DNA of 37,344 nucleotides from Roseomonas sp. (GCA_028288745.1 JAQGHX010000178.1:1-37344), one strand, 5' to 3'. Positions 26,445 through 37,344 are shown, numbered from the stretch's first letter. Notes: a model not told the origin generated them from the sequence alone. Made by a program: numbers and translations.

Positions 26445-27191
26445 ATGCGGGTTAAGAACACGACTTTGGCGATGGCTCTTTTTCTTGGTGCGGCTTGCGC
26501 CGTACCCAGCGTGGCCGATGCGGCGACCAGCCGTGGCGGACGTGAAGCCTCGAAGCAGGTCCGTGTTGTAGCGGTGGCCAGCGCCGCTTCCCGCAGCAGC
26601 AAGCCCCAGAGCGGCAAGCAGGCCCCGCGCATCGCGGCGGCCTCGACCAGCCAGATGGTGCGCGTGCCCACCTCCATCTCCTGCGTGCCCTATGCCCGTG
26701 CCGTCACCGGCATGGAGATCACCGGCAACGCCCATACGTGGTGGGCCAATGCTGCCGGCAACTATGCCCGTGGCCAGCGCCCCGAGCGTGGCGCGGTCAT
26801 GACCTTCCGCGCCTCCGGGGGGATGCGCCTGGGCCATGTCGCCGTCGTCTCCCGCATCGTCAGCACCCGCGAAGTACTGATCGACCACGCCAACTGGGAA
26901 GGCCCCGGCATCCGCAAGGGCACCGTCATACGCGGCGCCTCGGTCGTCGATGTCTCGGACCGCAACGACTGGACCGCCGTGCGCGTGCAGGTCGGCCGCA
27001 GCGATGAGGCCTATGGCCGCACCTACCCGACCTATGGCTTCATCTATAACCGCCCCGATAACGGCCAGCGCGTCATGACGGCCCAGGCCGATGGCGGCTT
27101 CGAGGAACTGGCCGAGGCCCCGGCATCGCCGCATGCCGCGCATGTGGCCAATGTGGTGAGCGACCTCAACCTCGGCACGGTGCGCTACTAA
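26445..27191 (+). CDS. Secreted CHAP-domain peptidoglycan hydrolase
   Basis: Signal peptide MRVKNTTLAMALFLGAACAVPSVADA; SCVPYARAVTGMEITGNAHTWWANA...RGAVMTFRASGGMRLGHVAVVSRI...LIDHANW. Confidence 0.92.
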   Translation: MRVKNTTLAMALFLGAACAVPSVADAATSRGGREASKQVRVVAVASAASRSSKPQSGKQAPRIAAASTSQMVRVPTSISCVPYARAVTGMEITGNAHTWWANAAGNYARGQRPERGAVMTFRASGGMRLGHVAVVSRIVSTREVLIDHANWEGPGIRKGTVIRGASVVDVSDRNDWTAVRVQVGRSDEAYGRTYPTYGFIYNRPDNGQRVMTAQADGGFEELAEAPASPHAAHVANVVSDLNLGTVRY

Positions 27192-27303
27192 GCCCACGCT
27201 GCGCTGCCAAGCCAGGGCGCCCACGGCGGGCCGCCCCGCCCCCCCGAATGACCCGAGCCCCCAGGATGGCGGCTCAGGGTCGCCATCCGGCGCAGGCCGG
27301 TCC

Positions 27304-27331
27304 GGCGGCCCTGGGCCGCCATCTTCGTTTT
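27304..27331. terminator. Stem-loop terminator between convergent CHAP gene and thiE
   Basis: GGCGGCCC-T-GGGCCGCC followed by ATCTTCGTTTT; a second hairpin GGATGGCG/CGCCATCC at 27264-27288. Confidence 0.55.
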
Positions 27332-27351
27332 GGTGGCCCTCGCGGGGCGCC

Positions 27352-27996
27352 TCAGGCGGCGGCGATGGCCTCGTTCATGGCCCGCACTCCGGCGGCGGCG
27401 CCCTCCGGGTGGTTCCAGACGGCGCTGACCACCGCCAGAAAATCGGCGCCGGCGCGCACCAGCGGCGCGCAATTGGCCGCGTTGATGCCGCCGATGGCCA
27501 CGCTCGGCACCTCGAACAGGCTGGACCACCATTCCAGGATTTCGGGGTCGGCCTGGTGCTCGGCGGCCTTGGTGGTGGTGGGATAGAAGGCGCCGAAGGC
27601 GACGTAATCGGCGCCGGCCTCGCCAGCCCGCATCGCCATGTGGCGGCTGGCATGGCAGGTGATGCCCAGCATGCGGCCTTCGCCCAGCAGCTTGCGGGCG
27701 CTGGCATGGTCGCCATCCTCCTGGCCCAGATGGGCCCCGTCGCAGCCGGTGCTCACCGCCAGGTCGGCGCGGTCGTTCAGCAGGAAGGCCACGTCGCGCG
27801 CCTGCGCCACGGGGCGCAGGATGTCGATGGCGCGCTTCAGCGTGTCGTCATCCACGTCCTTCAGCCGCAGTTGAAGGGCCGCGACATCGCCGGCATCCAG
27901 TGCGCGCGCCAATGTGTCCGCGAAGGCGTGCGGCTCCAGCGCCGGGGGCGTGACCAGGTAAAGGCGGCACCGGTCAGTATGGTCTCCGCTGGCCAT
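27352..27996 (-). CDS. thiE: Thiamine phosphate synthase
   Basis: [87 protein letters not shown]. Confidence 0.92.
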   Translation of the reverse strand: MASGDHTDRCRLYLVTPPALEPHAFADTLARALDAGDVAALQLRLKDVDDDTLKRAIDILRPVAQARDVAFLLNDRADLAVSTGCDGAHLGQEDGDHASARKLLGEGRMLGITCHASRHMAMRAGEAGADYVAFGAFYPTTTKAAEHQADPEILEWWSSLFEVPSVAIGGINAANCAPLVRAGADFLAVVSAVWNHPEGAAAGVRAMNEAIAAA

Positions 27997-28204
27997 GGCG
28001 TCAGGCCCCCATCTGGGCGGCGGGCCGGGCCGGCGTGGCCCCAGGGCCGGATGCCCGGCGCGCGGGAAGGACGGTCATCCGCGCGGCGGCAGGGCTGTCC
28101 TGGCCTGAACGGGGGAGGCGGTCTTTCACACGGCGCATCAGCTTCATGTGCATACCCTTCCAAGGCGGCCACGGAACGACCGGCGCTTTAGCCGAGCCCC
28201 AGGG

Positions 28205-28654
28205 CTATGTCACCTCGCCGCCCGAGAGCCAGCGGCGCAGCCGGGGGTCACCAGGGCGGTGCCTTTCCATGTCGAACGCGCCGGGCGCCTCGCCCAGCAG
28301 AATGGCGCCGGCCTCGGCCGCGGCGCCCGCCAGCATGGGGAAGGCGGGGCAGGTGGCCCGCAGCACCAGTGCCGGGCAGCCGGCCCGCAGCGCCGCCAGC
28401 GCATGGCCCGGGGCCAGCCCGCAATCGAGCACGGGAAGCGGCACGACCGTCATCCCCTCCGCCCCGCGCGCCACCATGGCCAGGAACAGGGCCGGGGATA
28501 GCCAGTGGGCTGCGCCTGGGGCCGAGAGCAGGGGCAGCGGCACCCCGGGCGGCAGCACGCCCTCCGCTGCCTCCAGCGCCTGCCTCACCTGCGCCGCGTC
28601 ATGCACCACCACCGCGCGCGAGGGGGGCATTTCAGCCGCGTGGCCCGATTCCAC
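28205..28654 (-). CDS. Hypothetical protein
   Basis: 149 aa open frame with protein-like sequence; no recognised domain. Confidence 0.55.
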   Translation of the reverse strand: MESGHAAEMPPSRAVVVHDAAQVRQALEAAEGVLPPGVPLPLLSAPGAAHWLSPALFLAMVARGAEGMTVVPLPVLDCGLAPGHALAALRAGCPALVLRATCPAFPMLAGAAAEAGAILLGEAPGAFDMERHRPGDPRLRRWLSGGEVT

Positions 28655-28791
28655 CGTTCATCCGCCTCTTAAGTTGCTGCATCCGTTGACCCTGTGGGTG
28701 GCGGGCGCGTAAAGCCTGCTTCAATGGACGGCATCGCGCGTTCGCGCCATATACCTGACGGGGTGGCGCGTATTTCAGCAAGGGCGGCGGC

Positions 28792-29067
28792 ATGAGTGAG
28801 GCTGTAAGCGAGGCGGCGGCACGTCTGGAGCGGGCGGTCGGCCGGCTGGCTGAAGCCTTGGCGGCGCCCCGCCCGTCCGGCGGCATTCCGCCGGAACGGA
28901 TCGCGGAACTGGCTGGCCGGCTGGACAATACCCTGGCCCGCCTGCGCGGTGCCCTGGCGGAACTGGACGGCGCGGACGGAGATCCGCACGATCCGGCCAT
29001 GGATGACGGCGACGACTCCACCGGTCATGCTCACCCGCCCGCCAACATCCCCGACGAGGAGCGCTGA
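28792..29067 (+). CDS. Small coiled-coil protein upstream of zapA (DUF4164-like)
   Basis: Heptad-like ARLERAVGRLAEAL...RIAELAGRLDNTLARLRGALAELDG; 2 nt before the zapA start. Confidence 0.7.
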   Translation: MSEAVSEAAARLERAVGRLAEALAAPRPSGGIPPERIAELAGRLDNTLARLRGALAELDGADGDPHDPAMDDGDDSTGHAHPPANIPDEER

Positions 29068-29069
29068 GT

Positions 29070-29396
29070 TTGGGTCAGGTCACGGTTCGCATCGGCGGCT
29101 ACACGCACCCCGTCTCCTGCGAGGATGGCCAGGAAGGCCATCTGATCGCCCTGGCGGCGGAGGTGGACCGCCGCGTCGCCTCCATCCGCGCCATGGGGGG
29201 GCAGTTCGGCGAGAGCCGGCTGTTGCTGCTGGCCTCCCTGCTGCTGGCGGACGAATTGCACGACCTGCGGGTCGAGCTGTCCCATGCCCGCGCCGTCCAG
29301 CCCGCCGGTGCCGCGGCCGACCCGAAGCTGGCCGAACGCCTGGGCCATATCGCGGAAAAAATCGAAGGCATTGCCGCGAACCTGGAGCGTCCCTAA
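29070..29396 (+). CDS. zapA: Cell division protein ZapA
   Basis: GQVTVRIGGYTHPVSCEDGQEGHLIALAAEVDRRVASIRAMGG; TTG start; followed by 6S RNA locus and 5-FCL. Confidence 0.92.
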   Translation: MGQVTVRIGGYTHPVSCEDGQEGHLIALAAEVDRRVASIRAMGGQFGESRLLLLASLLLADELHDLRVELSHARAVQPAGAAADPKLAERLGHIAEKIEGIAANLERP

Positions 29397-29397
29397 A

Positions 29398-29520
29398 TAG
29401 GGTGGCGGAGCTGCCCGGTTCGTCCGGCTACGTATCCCCGGGGCCAATAAGCACCCTCCGGGGGCTGGCTCTGGCCGGGCCTTGGTCCGGTTATCTGGCA
29501 CCCACCTGTTTAAGCAGGTC
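29398..29520 (+). ncRNA. ssrS: 6S RNA
   Basis: Conserved zapA-ssrS-5-FCL location; terminal stem GGGUG (29400-29404)/CACCC (29499-29503) extended past one mismatch; 3' hairpin ACCUGUUUAAGCAGGU. Confidence 0.8.
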
Positions 29521-29546
29521 TCAGGAGGATAGAAACGCCAACGGCC

Positions 29547-30140
29547 ATGGCGGCTCCACTGTCTTCCATCTCTGATCCGCCCGCGCTGGCAGCCGCCAAG
29601 GCCAGGCTGCGGGCAGCCTCCCTCGCGGCCCGCGCCGCCTTGCGGAACCCTGATGCGGCCGGGGCGCTGGCCGATATTGTCACGCGCCACTGCCCGCCGC
29701 CATCCGGCGCACTGGTGGCCGGCTTCTGGCCAATGGGCGACGAGATCGACATCCGCCCCCTGCTGCGCCGTCTGGCCGAGGCCGGGCACCAGCTGGCACT
29801 CCCTGTGACCCCGCCGCGCGGCCAGCCGCTGGTCTTTCGCCGCTGGGCGTGGGGGGAGGCGCTGCAGCCCGGCCGCTTCGGCACCTCCGTCCCGCCCGAT
29901 ACCGCCGAGACCGTCACGCCCACGGCTCTGCTGGTGCCTTTGCTCGCCTTCGATTCCCGGGGGCGGCGCCTGGGTTACGGCGGCGGCTATTACGACCGCA
30001 CGCTGGCAGGGCTGCCCTGCGCCTGGGCAGTGGGCGTTGCCTTTGCGGGCCAGCAGGTGGCATTGGTGCCCGCCGGCGCGCATGACGTGCCGTTGCACGG
30101 CATCGCCACCGAGGCCGGCTTTCTCCGCACCGAAAGGTAG
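29547..30140 (+). CDS. 5-formyltetrahydrofolate cyclo-ligase
   Basis: ALVAGFWPMGDEIDIRPLLRRLAEAGHQLALPV; LLVPLLAFDSRGRRLGYGGGYYDRTL. Confidence 0.95.
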   Translation: MAAPLSSISDPPALAAAKARLRAASLAARAALRNPDAAGALADIVTRHCPPPSGALVAGFWPMGDEIDIRPLLRRLAEAGHQLALPVTPPRGQPLVFRRWAWGEALQPGRFGTSVPPDTAETVTPTALLVPLLAFDSRGRRLGYGGGYYDRTLAGLPCAWAVGVAFAGQQVALVPAGAHDVPLHGIATEAGFLRTER

Positions 30141-30148
30141 ACCGTCTC

Positions 30149-30970
30149 TTGCGTATCCTGTTCCTGGGCGATGTGGTCGGGCGCTCCGGCCGTGACGCCG
30201 TCATGGCCGAGCTGCCCGGCCTGCGTGCCCGCCTGAAGGCCGACCTGGTCGTGGTGAATGTCGAGAATGCCAGCCACGGCTTCGGCGTCAGCCCCGACAT
30301 GGTGCGCGGCTTCCTCGGCGCCGGGGCGGATGCGCTGACGCTCGGCAACCATAGCTGGGACCGCAAGGAGATCATCGGCTACATCGATGGCGAGCCCCGG
30401 CTCGTGCGCCCGGTGAACTACCCGCCCGGCACGCCGGGGCGCGGCGCCACGGTGGTCGAGGTACCGGGCGGCCGCAAGGCGCTGATCGTCAACGCCATGG
30501 GCCGCCTGTTCATGGAGCCGCTGGACGACCCCTTCCGTGGCGTGCAGGCCGAGCTGGCCCGGCACACCCTGGGCGCGGGCGGCACCGTGCAGGCCATCCT
30601 GATCGACATCCATGCCGAGGCCAGCAGCGAGAAGATGGCGATGGGCCACAGCTTCGATGGCCGCGCCAGCCTGGTGGTGGGCACCCATACCCATGTACCG
30701 ACCTCCGACCACCGCATTCTGGAGAATGGCACGGCCTACATGACCGATGCCGGCATGTGCGGCGATTATGACAGTGTCATTGGCATGCAGAAGGGTTCGG
30801 CGGCGCTGCGCTTCTGGAAGAAGGTGCCGGGCGAGAAGCTGGCCCCCGCCGAGGGCCCGGCCTCGCTCTCCGGCATTTTCGTGGAGACGGACGACGCCAC
30901 GGGCCTCGCCCGTAAGGTGGCCGCCGTGCGGCTGGGCGGGCTGCTCTCGCCCGCCATGCCGGATTTCTGA
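30149..30970 (+). CDS. YmdB/TIGR00282-type metallophosphoesterase
   Basis: MRILFLGDVVGRSGRDAV, VVNVENASHGFGVSP, LGNHSWDRKEI, VVGTHTHVPTSDHRIL; TTG start. Confidence 0.95.
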   Translation: MRILFLGDVVGRSGRDAVMAELPGLRARLKADLVVVNVENASHGFGVSPDMVRGFLGAGADALTLGNHSWDRKEIIGYIDGEPRLVRPVNYPPGTPGRGATVVEVPGGRKALIVNAMGRLFMEPLDDPFRGVQAELARHTLGAGGTVQAILIDIHAEASSEKMAMGHSFDGRASLVVGTHTHVPTSDHRILENGTAYMTDAGMCGDYDSVIGMQKGSAALRFWKKVPGEKLAPAEGPASLSGIFVETDDATGLARKVAAVRLGGLLSPAMPDF

Positions 30971-30988
30971 GGTGACCCGGGCGCCGCC

Positions 30989-31603
30989 TCAGTAGAGCGT
31001 GGCGCTGACGCGGGGGGCGGCTTCGGCGTCGTATTCCACCGCATCCACCAGCCCCTTGGTATGGGCCTGCAGCAACTGCCCGGCGCTGGGCACGCCGGCC
31101 GCCTTGGCCCTTTCGCCCCAGAGCCTGGAGCGCAGGATGGCCCGCTGGCACTGCATGAAGACCTCTTCGACGGTAATGAGCAGCACGGTGGCGGGCACCT
31201 GCCCCTGCACGGTGTAGCGTTCGCGCAGGGCGGGGTCGGCGGTCAGGCGGGCGCTGCCGGCCACCCGCAGCGTCTCGCCCGCGCCCGGCACCAGGAACAG
31301 CAGGGCCACGGCGGGATTGTCGATCACGTCCCGCAGCGCGTCGATGCGGTTGTTGCCGCGGCGGTCGGGCAGGGCGAGGGTCGTCTCGTCCAGCACGTCG
31401 ATGAAGCCGGGCGCGTCGCCGCGCGGCGTGCAGTGGGGGCCACGGGCGCCGAAGGTGGACAGCAGGCAGAAGGGGCTGGCCGCGATGAAATCGGCGGTGC
31501 GCGGGTCGATCCGGTCGGCCACCTTCTTCAGGACCAGCTCGCGCGGCGTGGCATAGAGGGCCTGGAGCTGTTCCTGATTCGTGATGGCGTGGGCGTCGGT
31601 CAT
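30989..31603 (-). CDS. Pyridoxamine 5'-phosphate oxidase family protein (MSMEG_1061-like)
   Basis: DFIAASPFCLLSTFGARGPHCTPRGDAPGFIDVLDETTLALPDRRGNNRIDALRDVIDNPAVALLFLVPG. Confidence 0.9.
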   Translation of the reverse strand: MTDAHAITNQEQLQALYATPRELVLKKVADRIDPRTADFIAASPFCLLSTFGARGPHCTPRGDAPGFIDVLDETTLALPDRRGNNRIDALRDVIDNPAVALLFLVPGAGETLRVAGSARLTADPALRERYTVQGQVPATVLLITVEEVFMQCQRAILRSRLWGERAKAAGVPSAGQLLQAHTKGLVDAVEYDAEAAPRVSATLY

Positions 31604-31624
31604 GCTGCGGTGTTCCCCCCTGTG

Positions 31625-32218
31625 TCAGCGCCGCTCGGCCAGGGCGGCGCCCATGGGCGGGCGCCCGGCCATCCGGTGCAGCACATCGTCGCGCCAGAGC
31701 ACGCGATGCACAACGACCATCGCCACATGCCCCGCGACCAGCGCCAGCAATGTCCAGGCCAGCAGCCCGTGCGCGGCATTGGCCGGCGCCGTCATCCAGC
31801 CGATGGGCCCCTGGAAGCCGCCGAACAGCGGTATGCCGAAGGGCGAGAAGGCCTTGCCGGAGCCATAGGCCCGTAGCAGCGCCAGGCTCGGCACGACGAA
31901 CATCAGCCCATAGATGGCCAGGTGCCCCGCCACCGCCGCCCGGCCGGTCCAGCCAGCCCCGTGCGCCGGGCGCCGCCGCGCGCTGGCGAGCCCCCAGGCG
32001 CCGCGCAGCAGCACCAGCAACAGCAGCAGCGTGCCGACCGAGGTGTGGCTGCCGACCATGAAGGCCGTGACCGGCGAGCGCCCCACGATCAGGCGCACCG
32101 CCATTCCCGTGAACTGCCAGGCGAAGAGCGCGGCCATGCCCCAGTGCAGGATGCGGCTGACCAGGCCATAGCGTTTCGGATCGTCCAGCCACTGGATGCC
32201 TGCCAAGTCGCCCCTCAT
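31625..32218 (-). CDS. Cytochrome b561 family protein
   Basis: [33 protein letters not shown]...[20 protein letters not shown]...[35 protein letters not shown]. Confidence 0.9.
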   Translation of the reverse strand: MRGDLAGIQWLDDPKRYGLVSRILHWGMAALFAWQFTGMAVRLIVGRSPVTAFMVGSHTSVGTLLLLLVLLRGAWGLASARRRPAHGAGWTGRAAVAGHLAIYGLMFVVPSLALLRAYGSGKAFSPFGIPLFGGFQGPIGWMTAPANAAHGLLAWTLLALVAGHVAMVVVHRVLWRDDVLHRMAGRPPMGAALAERR

Positions 32219-32414
32219 CACGCCGCACTGCGGTAACGCGGCTTTCATAGCGGTAGCGTGCACCGGGCCGGAAGCGCCGTTTCCAGATGTTACGGTTTCA
32301 GCGGCCGTCTCATCGGGCCGGCGTATCTCCGCCCCCCCTCTCGCATCCGGCGGCGGGCAGCGGTATAGGGGGGCCACAGCCCGGAACAACACGAGAATAC
32401 CGGAGAAGCAGCGC

Positions 32415-33164
32415 GTGGCCGGCCATAGCCAGTTCAAGAACATCATGCACCGCAAGGGTGCGCAGGACGCCAAGCGCGCCCGGGCCTTCGCCAAGCTGAT
32501 CCGCGAGATCACGGTCAGCGCGCGCCAGGGCATGCCGGATCCGGCTTTCAACCCGCGCCTGCGCTCGGCGGTGCAGGCCGCGCGGGTGGCCAATATGACC
32601 AAGGACACCATCGACCGCGCCATCAAGAAGGCGGCCGGCGCCGCCGGCGGCGAGGATTACGTCGAGGCCCGCTACGAAGGCTACGGCCCGGCCGGCGTCG
32701 CCATCATCGTCGAGGCACTGACCGACAACCGCAACCGCACCGCCTCCGACATCCGCTCCGCCTTTTCCAAGTTCGGCGGCGCGATGGGCGAGAGCAATTC
32801 GGTGGCGTTCCAGTTCGAGCGGAACGGCGTGGTGCGCTACCAAGCCTCCGTCGGCGATGCCGATACCATGCTGGAAGCCGCCATCGAGGCCGGCGCCGCC
32901 GATGTGGAAAGCACCGAGGACGGCCACGAGATCCGCACCGGCATCGAGGACCTCTTCGCCGTCCGCGACGCGCTCGAGGAAAAGTTCGGCCCGGCGGAGA
33001 GCGCCAAGCTGGAATGGCGCCCCAACGTGACCGTGGAGCTGGACGAGGAGCGCGCGCGCAGCTTGCTGAAGCTGATCGACGTACTGGACGAGCATGACGA
33101 CGTGCAGGCCGTGACCGCGAATTTCGAGGTGTCCGAAGCCGTGGCGCAGGCGCTGGCCGATTGA
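32415..33164 (+). CDS. yebC: YebC/PmpR family (TACO1) protein
   Basis: [40 protein letters not shown] start chosen over the longer ORF; directly upstream of ruvC. Confidence 0.96.
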   Translation: MAGHSQFKNIMHRKGAQDAKRARAFAKLIREITVSARQGMPDPAFNPRLRSAVQAARVANMTKDTIDRAIKKAAGAAGGEDYVEARYEGYGPAGVAIIVEALTDNRNRTASDIRSAFSKFGGAMGESNSVAFQFERNGVVRYQASVGDADTMLEAAIEAGAADVESTEDGHEIRTGIEDLFAVRDALEEKFGPAESAKLEWRPNVTVELDEERARSLLKLIDVLDEHDDVQAVTANFEVSEAVAQALAD

Positions 33165-33177
33165 TGGTCCCCCGCGG

Positions 33178-33690
33178 ATGATGACCGTGCGGCTGCTGGG
33201 CCTGGACCCTGGCTTGCAGCACACCGGCTGGGGCGTGCTGGAGAGCACCGGCAACCGCCTGCGGCACATCGCCGACGGCGTGATCTCCACCACGCCCGAC
33301 CTGCCGCTGGCCGAGCGGCTCTGCCAGATCCACCGGGCGCTGACCACGCTGCTGGATATCTGGAAGCCTGACGAAGCGGCGGTGGAACATACCTATGTCA
33401 ACAAGAACCCGGCCTCTGCGCTGAAGCTGGGGCAGGCGCGGGGGGTGGTGCTGCTGACCCCCGCCATGACCGGCATTCCCGTGGCTGAATACCAGGCGAT
33501 GGAAGTGAAGCGTGCCGTGGTCGGCACCGGCCATGCCGACAAGACCCAGGTGGCCGACATGGTGCGCCGCCTGCTGCCCGGCGCCGTGGTGAAGCGGGCC
33601 GATGCGTCGGACGCGCTGGCCGTTGCCATCTGCCACGCGCACCACCGCTCCAGCCGCATCATCCTGGCAAAAGGATACCTGCCGGCATGA
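33178..33690 (+). CDS. ruvC: Crossover junction endodeoxyribonuclease RuvC
   Basis: RLLGLDPGLQHTGWGV, AAVEHTYVNKNPASALKLGQARG, ADASDALAVAICHAH. Confidence 0.97.
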   Translation: MMTVRLLGLDPGLQHTGWGVLESTGNRLRHIADGVISTTPDLPLAERLCQIHRALTTLLDIWKPDEAAVEHTYVNKNPASALKLGQARGVVLLTPAMTGIPVAEYQAMEVKRAVVGTGHADKTQVADMVRRLLPGAVVKRADASDALAVAICHAHHRSSRIILAKGYLPA

Positions 33691-34301
33691 TCGGAAAACT
33701 TACCGGCAAGCTTGATTCTTCCTTCGAGGGCGGCTGCATCTTCGACGTGAACGGGGTGGGCTACCTGGTCGCCTGTTCCGCCCGTGCGCTCTCGGCCCTG
33801 CCGCAGGCGCCCGCCATCGCATCGCTGCTGATCGAGACGGCGGTGCGCGAGGACGCCATCACGCTCTACGGCTTCGCGGATGCCGCCGAGCGCGACTGGT
33901 TCCGGCTGCTCACCGGCATCCAGGGCGTCGGGCCCAAGGTGGCGCTGTCCCTGCTGTCGGCGCTGTCGCCGGCCGACATGGCGCGCGCCATTTTGGCGGC
34001 CGACAAGGGCGCGCTGACCCGCGCCGCCGGGGTCGGCGCCAAGCTGGCCATCCGGCTGATCTCGGAACTCCAGGCCAAGGTCGGCGGTATGCCGATCGGG
34101 CCCGCCTTCGCGCCCGGCGTGTCGTCCCTGCCGTTGCCCGCCAATACCGTGGTGTCGGAAACCGTGTCCGTCCTGCTCAACCTGGGTTGGAAGCGGCCGG
34201 AAGCCGCCGCCGTCGTCGCCCGCGTGGCGGAGCGGCTGGGCGAGGGGGTCGCCCTGGAACTGCTGATCCGTGAGAGCCTGAAGGAACTCGCACCCCGATG
34301 A
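33687..34301 (+). CDS. ruvA: Holliday junction DNA helicase RuvA
   Basis: [42 protein letters not shown]. Confidence 0.97.
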   Translation: MIGKLTGKLDSSFEGGCIFDVNGVGYLVACSARALSALPQAPAIASLLIETAVREDAITLYGFADAAERDWFRLLTGIQGVGPKVALSLLSALSPADMARAILAADKGALTRAAGVGAKLAIRLISELQAKVGGMPIGPAFAPGVSSLPLPANTVVSETVSVLLNLGWKRPEAAAVVARVAERLGEGVALELLIRESLKELAPR

Positions 34302-35320
34302 GCGAGCGCATTTCCGACGGCCACCGCACCGATGAGGACGCGGCCGAGGCGACCCTGCGCCCGCAGACGCTGGACGACTTCACCGGCCAGAAGGGCCTGC
34401 GCGAGAACCTCGCCGTCTTCATCCAGGCGGCCAAGGTGCGGGGCGAGGCGCTGGACCATGTGCTGCTGCACGGCCCGCCCGGCCTCGGCAAGACCACCCT
34501 GGCGCAGATCGTGGCGCGGGAACTGGGCGTGGGCTTCCGCGCGACATCCGGCCCGGTGCTGCAACGGGCCGGCGACCTCGCCGCCATCCTGACCAACCTG
34601 CAGCCGCGCGACGTGCTGTTCGTGGACGAGATCCACCGCCTGCAGCCCGCCATCGAGGAAACCCTCTATCCCGCGATGGAGGATTTCCAGCTCGACCTCA
34701 TCATCGGCGAGGGGCCGGCGGCGCGCACCGTGCGGATCGACCTGCCGCCTTTCACTCTGGTCGGCGCCACCACCCGGTCCGGCCTGCTGGCGACGCCGCT
34801 GCGGGACCGCTTCGGCATCCCGCTGCGGCTGCAATTCTATACGCCGGAGGAATTGCTGCTCATCGTCCGCCGCGGCGCGCAAAAGCTGGGCTTCGCGCTC
34901 AGCGATGCCGGGGCGGAGGAAATCGCCAACCGCTCGCGTGGTACGCCGCGCATCGCGGGGCGGCTGCTGCGGCGGGTGCGGGACTTCGCGCTGGTGACGG
35001 GGCAGGTGGCCGACCGCGCCATGGCCGATGCCTCACTGTTGAAGCTGGAGGTCGATGCCAAGGGGCTGGACGGCATGGACCGCCGTTACCTGCGCCGCAT
35101 CGCCGAACACCATGGCGGTGGCCCGGTGGGGGTCGAGACCCTGGCCGCGGCCCTGTCCGAGGGGCGGGACACACTGGAAGAGGTCGTGGAACCCTACCTG
35201 ATCCAGGAGGGCTTCGTGCTTCGCACTCCACGCGGACGTGTTCTGGGCGAGCCTGGATGGCGCCACCTGGGCATGGCACCCCCCGCCGGCAGCCAGGCGG
35301 ACCTGCTGGGGGGCTTCTGA
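34298..35320 (+). CDS. ruvB: Holliday junction DNA helicase RuvB
   Basis: [59 protein letters not shown]. Confidence 0.98.
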   Translation: MSERISDGHRTDEDAAEATLRPQTLDDFTGQKGLRENLAVFIQAAKVRGEALDHVLLHGPPGLGKTTLAQIVARELGVGFRATSGPVLQRAGDLAAILTNLQPRDVLFVDEIHRLQPAIEETLYPAMEDFQLDLIIGEGPAARTVRIDLPPFTLVGATTRSGLLATPLRDRFGIPLRLQFYTPEELLLIVRRGAQKLGFALSDAGAEEIANRSRGTPRIAGRLLRRVRDFALVTGQVADRAMADASLLKLEVDAKGLDGMDRRYLRRIAEHHGGGPVGVETLAAALSEGRDTLEEVVEPYLIQEGFVLRTPRGRVLGEPGWRHLGMAPPAGSQADLLGGF

Positions 35321-35730
35321 TGGCCGCGCACCGCTGGCCCGTGCGCGTCTATTTCGAGGACACCGACGCGGGCGGCATCGTCTACCACGCCAATTATCTG
35401 CGTTGGGCGGAAAGGGCACGGACAGAATCCTTGCGTGCCATGAACTTGCCGCATCAACTTATGATACTGCGTTATGCGTCCTTGCTCGTGGTGCGACGCA
35501 TCGAAGTGGAGTATGTGGCCCCCGCGCGGCTCGACGATCAGCTGATTGTCGAGACCCGCGTGCGGAAGGTAGGCGGGGCCTCGGTCGATCTGGACCAGCG
35601 GGTCCTGGACGAATCCGGGGCGTTGCGGGCGGTGCTGACCGTCGGGCTGGTCTGCGTGCGCGCCGAAGGGATGCGCCCGGCGCCGATCCCGGAACCCTGG
35701 CGCAGCGCCCTGCGCGACGGAATGAATTGA
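35320..35730 (+). CDS. ybgC: Tol-Pal-associated acyl-CoA thioesterase
   Basis: WPVRVYFEDTDAGGIVYHANYLRWAERARTESLR; TGATG overlap with ruvB. Confidence 0.95.
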   Translation: MAAHRWPVRVYFEDTDAGGIVYHANYLRWAERARTESLRAMNLPHQLMILRYASLLVVRRIEVEYVAPARLDDQLIVETRVRKVGGASVDLDQRVLDESGALRAVLTVGLVCVRAEGMRPAPIPEPWRSALRDGMN

Positions 35731-35765
35731 CGGCGGCCCCGCCAGGGGTCGGCCGAGCGAAGGAG

Positions 35766-36491
<726 letters not shown>

Positions 36492-36493
36492 GC

Positions 36494-36997
36494 ATGGCGA
36501 TGTCCTCGGGGGGCGGCGGAAAAGGTCGCGGGCGCTACAAGGCGATGGCCGAGATCAACGTGACGCCCCTGGTGGACGTCATGCTGGTGCTGCTCATCAT
36601 CTTCATGGTGGCAGCGCCGCTGATGACGGTCGGCGTGCCGATCGACCTGCCCAAGACCAATGCGAGCGCGCTGAACCAGGAGAGCGAGCCGCTGACGATC
36701 TCGCTCAATGCCGAGGGCCGCATCTTCATCCAGGAGAGCGAGGTGCCGATGGAGGGCCTCGTCACGCAGCTCCAGGCCATCCTGCGCGAGCAGCCGGCCG
36801 GGGCGCCCGAGCGGCGCATTTTCGTGCGCGGCGACAAGGGCATCAATTACGGCCGGGTGATGGAGGTGATGGGCACCATCTCCTCCGCCGGCTTCACCAA
36901 GGTCGCACTGCTGGCCGAGCAGCCTTCCGGCGTGCCGGCGGCCATCGGCGCCGCGCCGCGCCCAGCCGCGCCCGCGCCCGCCCAGCCGCGGCGCTGA
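36494..36997 (+). CDS. tolR: Tol-Pal system protein TolR
   Basis: KAMAEINVTPLVDVMLVLLIIFMVAAPLM; VFVRGDKGINYGRVMEVM-type C-terminus. Confidence 0.96.
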   Translation: MAMSSGGGGKGRGRYKAMAEINVTPLVDVMLVLLIIFMVAAPLMTVGVPIDLPKTNASALNQESEPLTISLNAEGRIFIQESEVPMEGLVTQLQAILREQPAGAPERRIFVRGDKGINYGRVMEVMGTISSAGFTKVALLAEQPSGVPAAIGAAPRPAAPAPAQPRR

Positions 36998-37018
36998 GAC
37001 AGGAACGGCATTCCCCTG

Positions 37019-37344
37019 ATGGCCCGTTCTGGCCTCCGTTTCTGGGCGATCGTCTCCGCGGCGTTGCATGTGCTCTTCGCGCTGCTGATGCTGCTCGGCC
37101 TGCCCACGCCGAAAATCGAGGAACCGCGCGAGCAGGCCATCACGGTCGAGCTGATGCCGGCCGACAACCCGCAACTCGCCAACGCACCCAACCCGCTGCC
37201 GCTGCCGGCGCCCCCCGCGCCGGAGCAGACGCCGGACACGGCCACCGTGCCGACGGACCCGGACCTGCCGCAATCGGCGACGCCCACGCCGCCGCCACCC
37301 CCACCGCCGCCACCCCCGGCCCCGGCGCCCACCCCGGCGCCGCC
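37019..37344 (+). CDS. tolA: TolA-like protein, N-terminal part (runs off window)
   Basis: MARSGLRFWAIVSAALHVLFALLMLLGLPTPKIEEPREQAITVELMPADNP then Pro-rich linker; directly after tolR. Confidence 0.85.
   Translation, partial: MARSGLRFWAIVSAALHVLFALLMLLGLPTPKIEEPREQAITVELMPADNPQLANAPNPLPLPAPPAPEQTPDTATVPTDPDLPQSATPTPPPPPPPPPPAPAPTPAP

Noticed and set aside
32196-32414. N-terminal extension of the YebC ORF
   Set aside because: Family proteins start at (M/V)[11 protein letters not shown] 32415 fits, so the upstream part is noncoding
37290-37344. CCGCCACCC repeats at the window end
   Set aside because: Encode the normal Pro-rich linker of a TolA-like protein; no special repeat array

Overview
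The window is 37.3 kb of high-GC chromosome that looks alphaproteobacterial, probably Acetobacteraceae/Roseomonas-like (inferred from protein style and gene order only). The left part (about 3.7-23.4 kb) is accessory. It holds a P450/acyltransferase pair and an IclR-controlled catabolic cluster: hyuA1-hyuB1, a Tat-type family 5 solute-binding protein, an SDR, a three-subunit HcnABC/opine-oxidase-like amine dehydrogenase, an APH-fold kinase and hyuA2-hyuB2. RidA and a DSD1-type PLP enzyme lie on the other side of the regulator. The same region carries several decay scars: an in-frame collapsed sigma-54 activator with a hexanucleotide repeat next to Walker A, a His-rich secreted protein with an amber codon in its signal peptide, and a LysR/BASS-transporter pair that has lost both 5' ends. 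The right part (about 25.7-37.3 kb) is mostly housekeeping: RidA, a CHAP amidase, thiE, zapA, a 6S RNA locus, 5-FCL, YmdB, yebC, ruvCAB, ybgC and tolQRA. The best regulatory signals are a TTAA-N7-TTAA (CtrA-type) palindrome plus a structured leader upstream of the CHAP gene, and an IclR-type operator in the iclR/hyuA intergenic region. No CRISPR array, tRNA, rRNA or IS element was recognised. All homology statements are from reading motifs; no database search was run.
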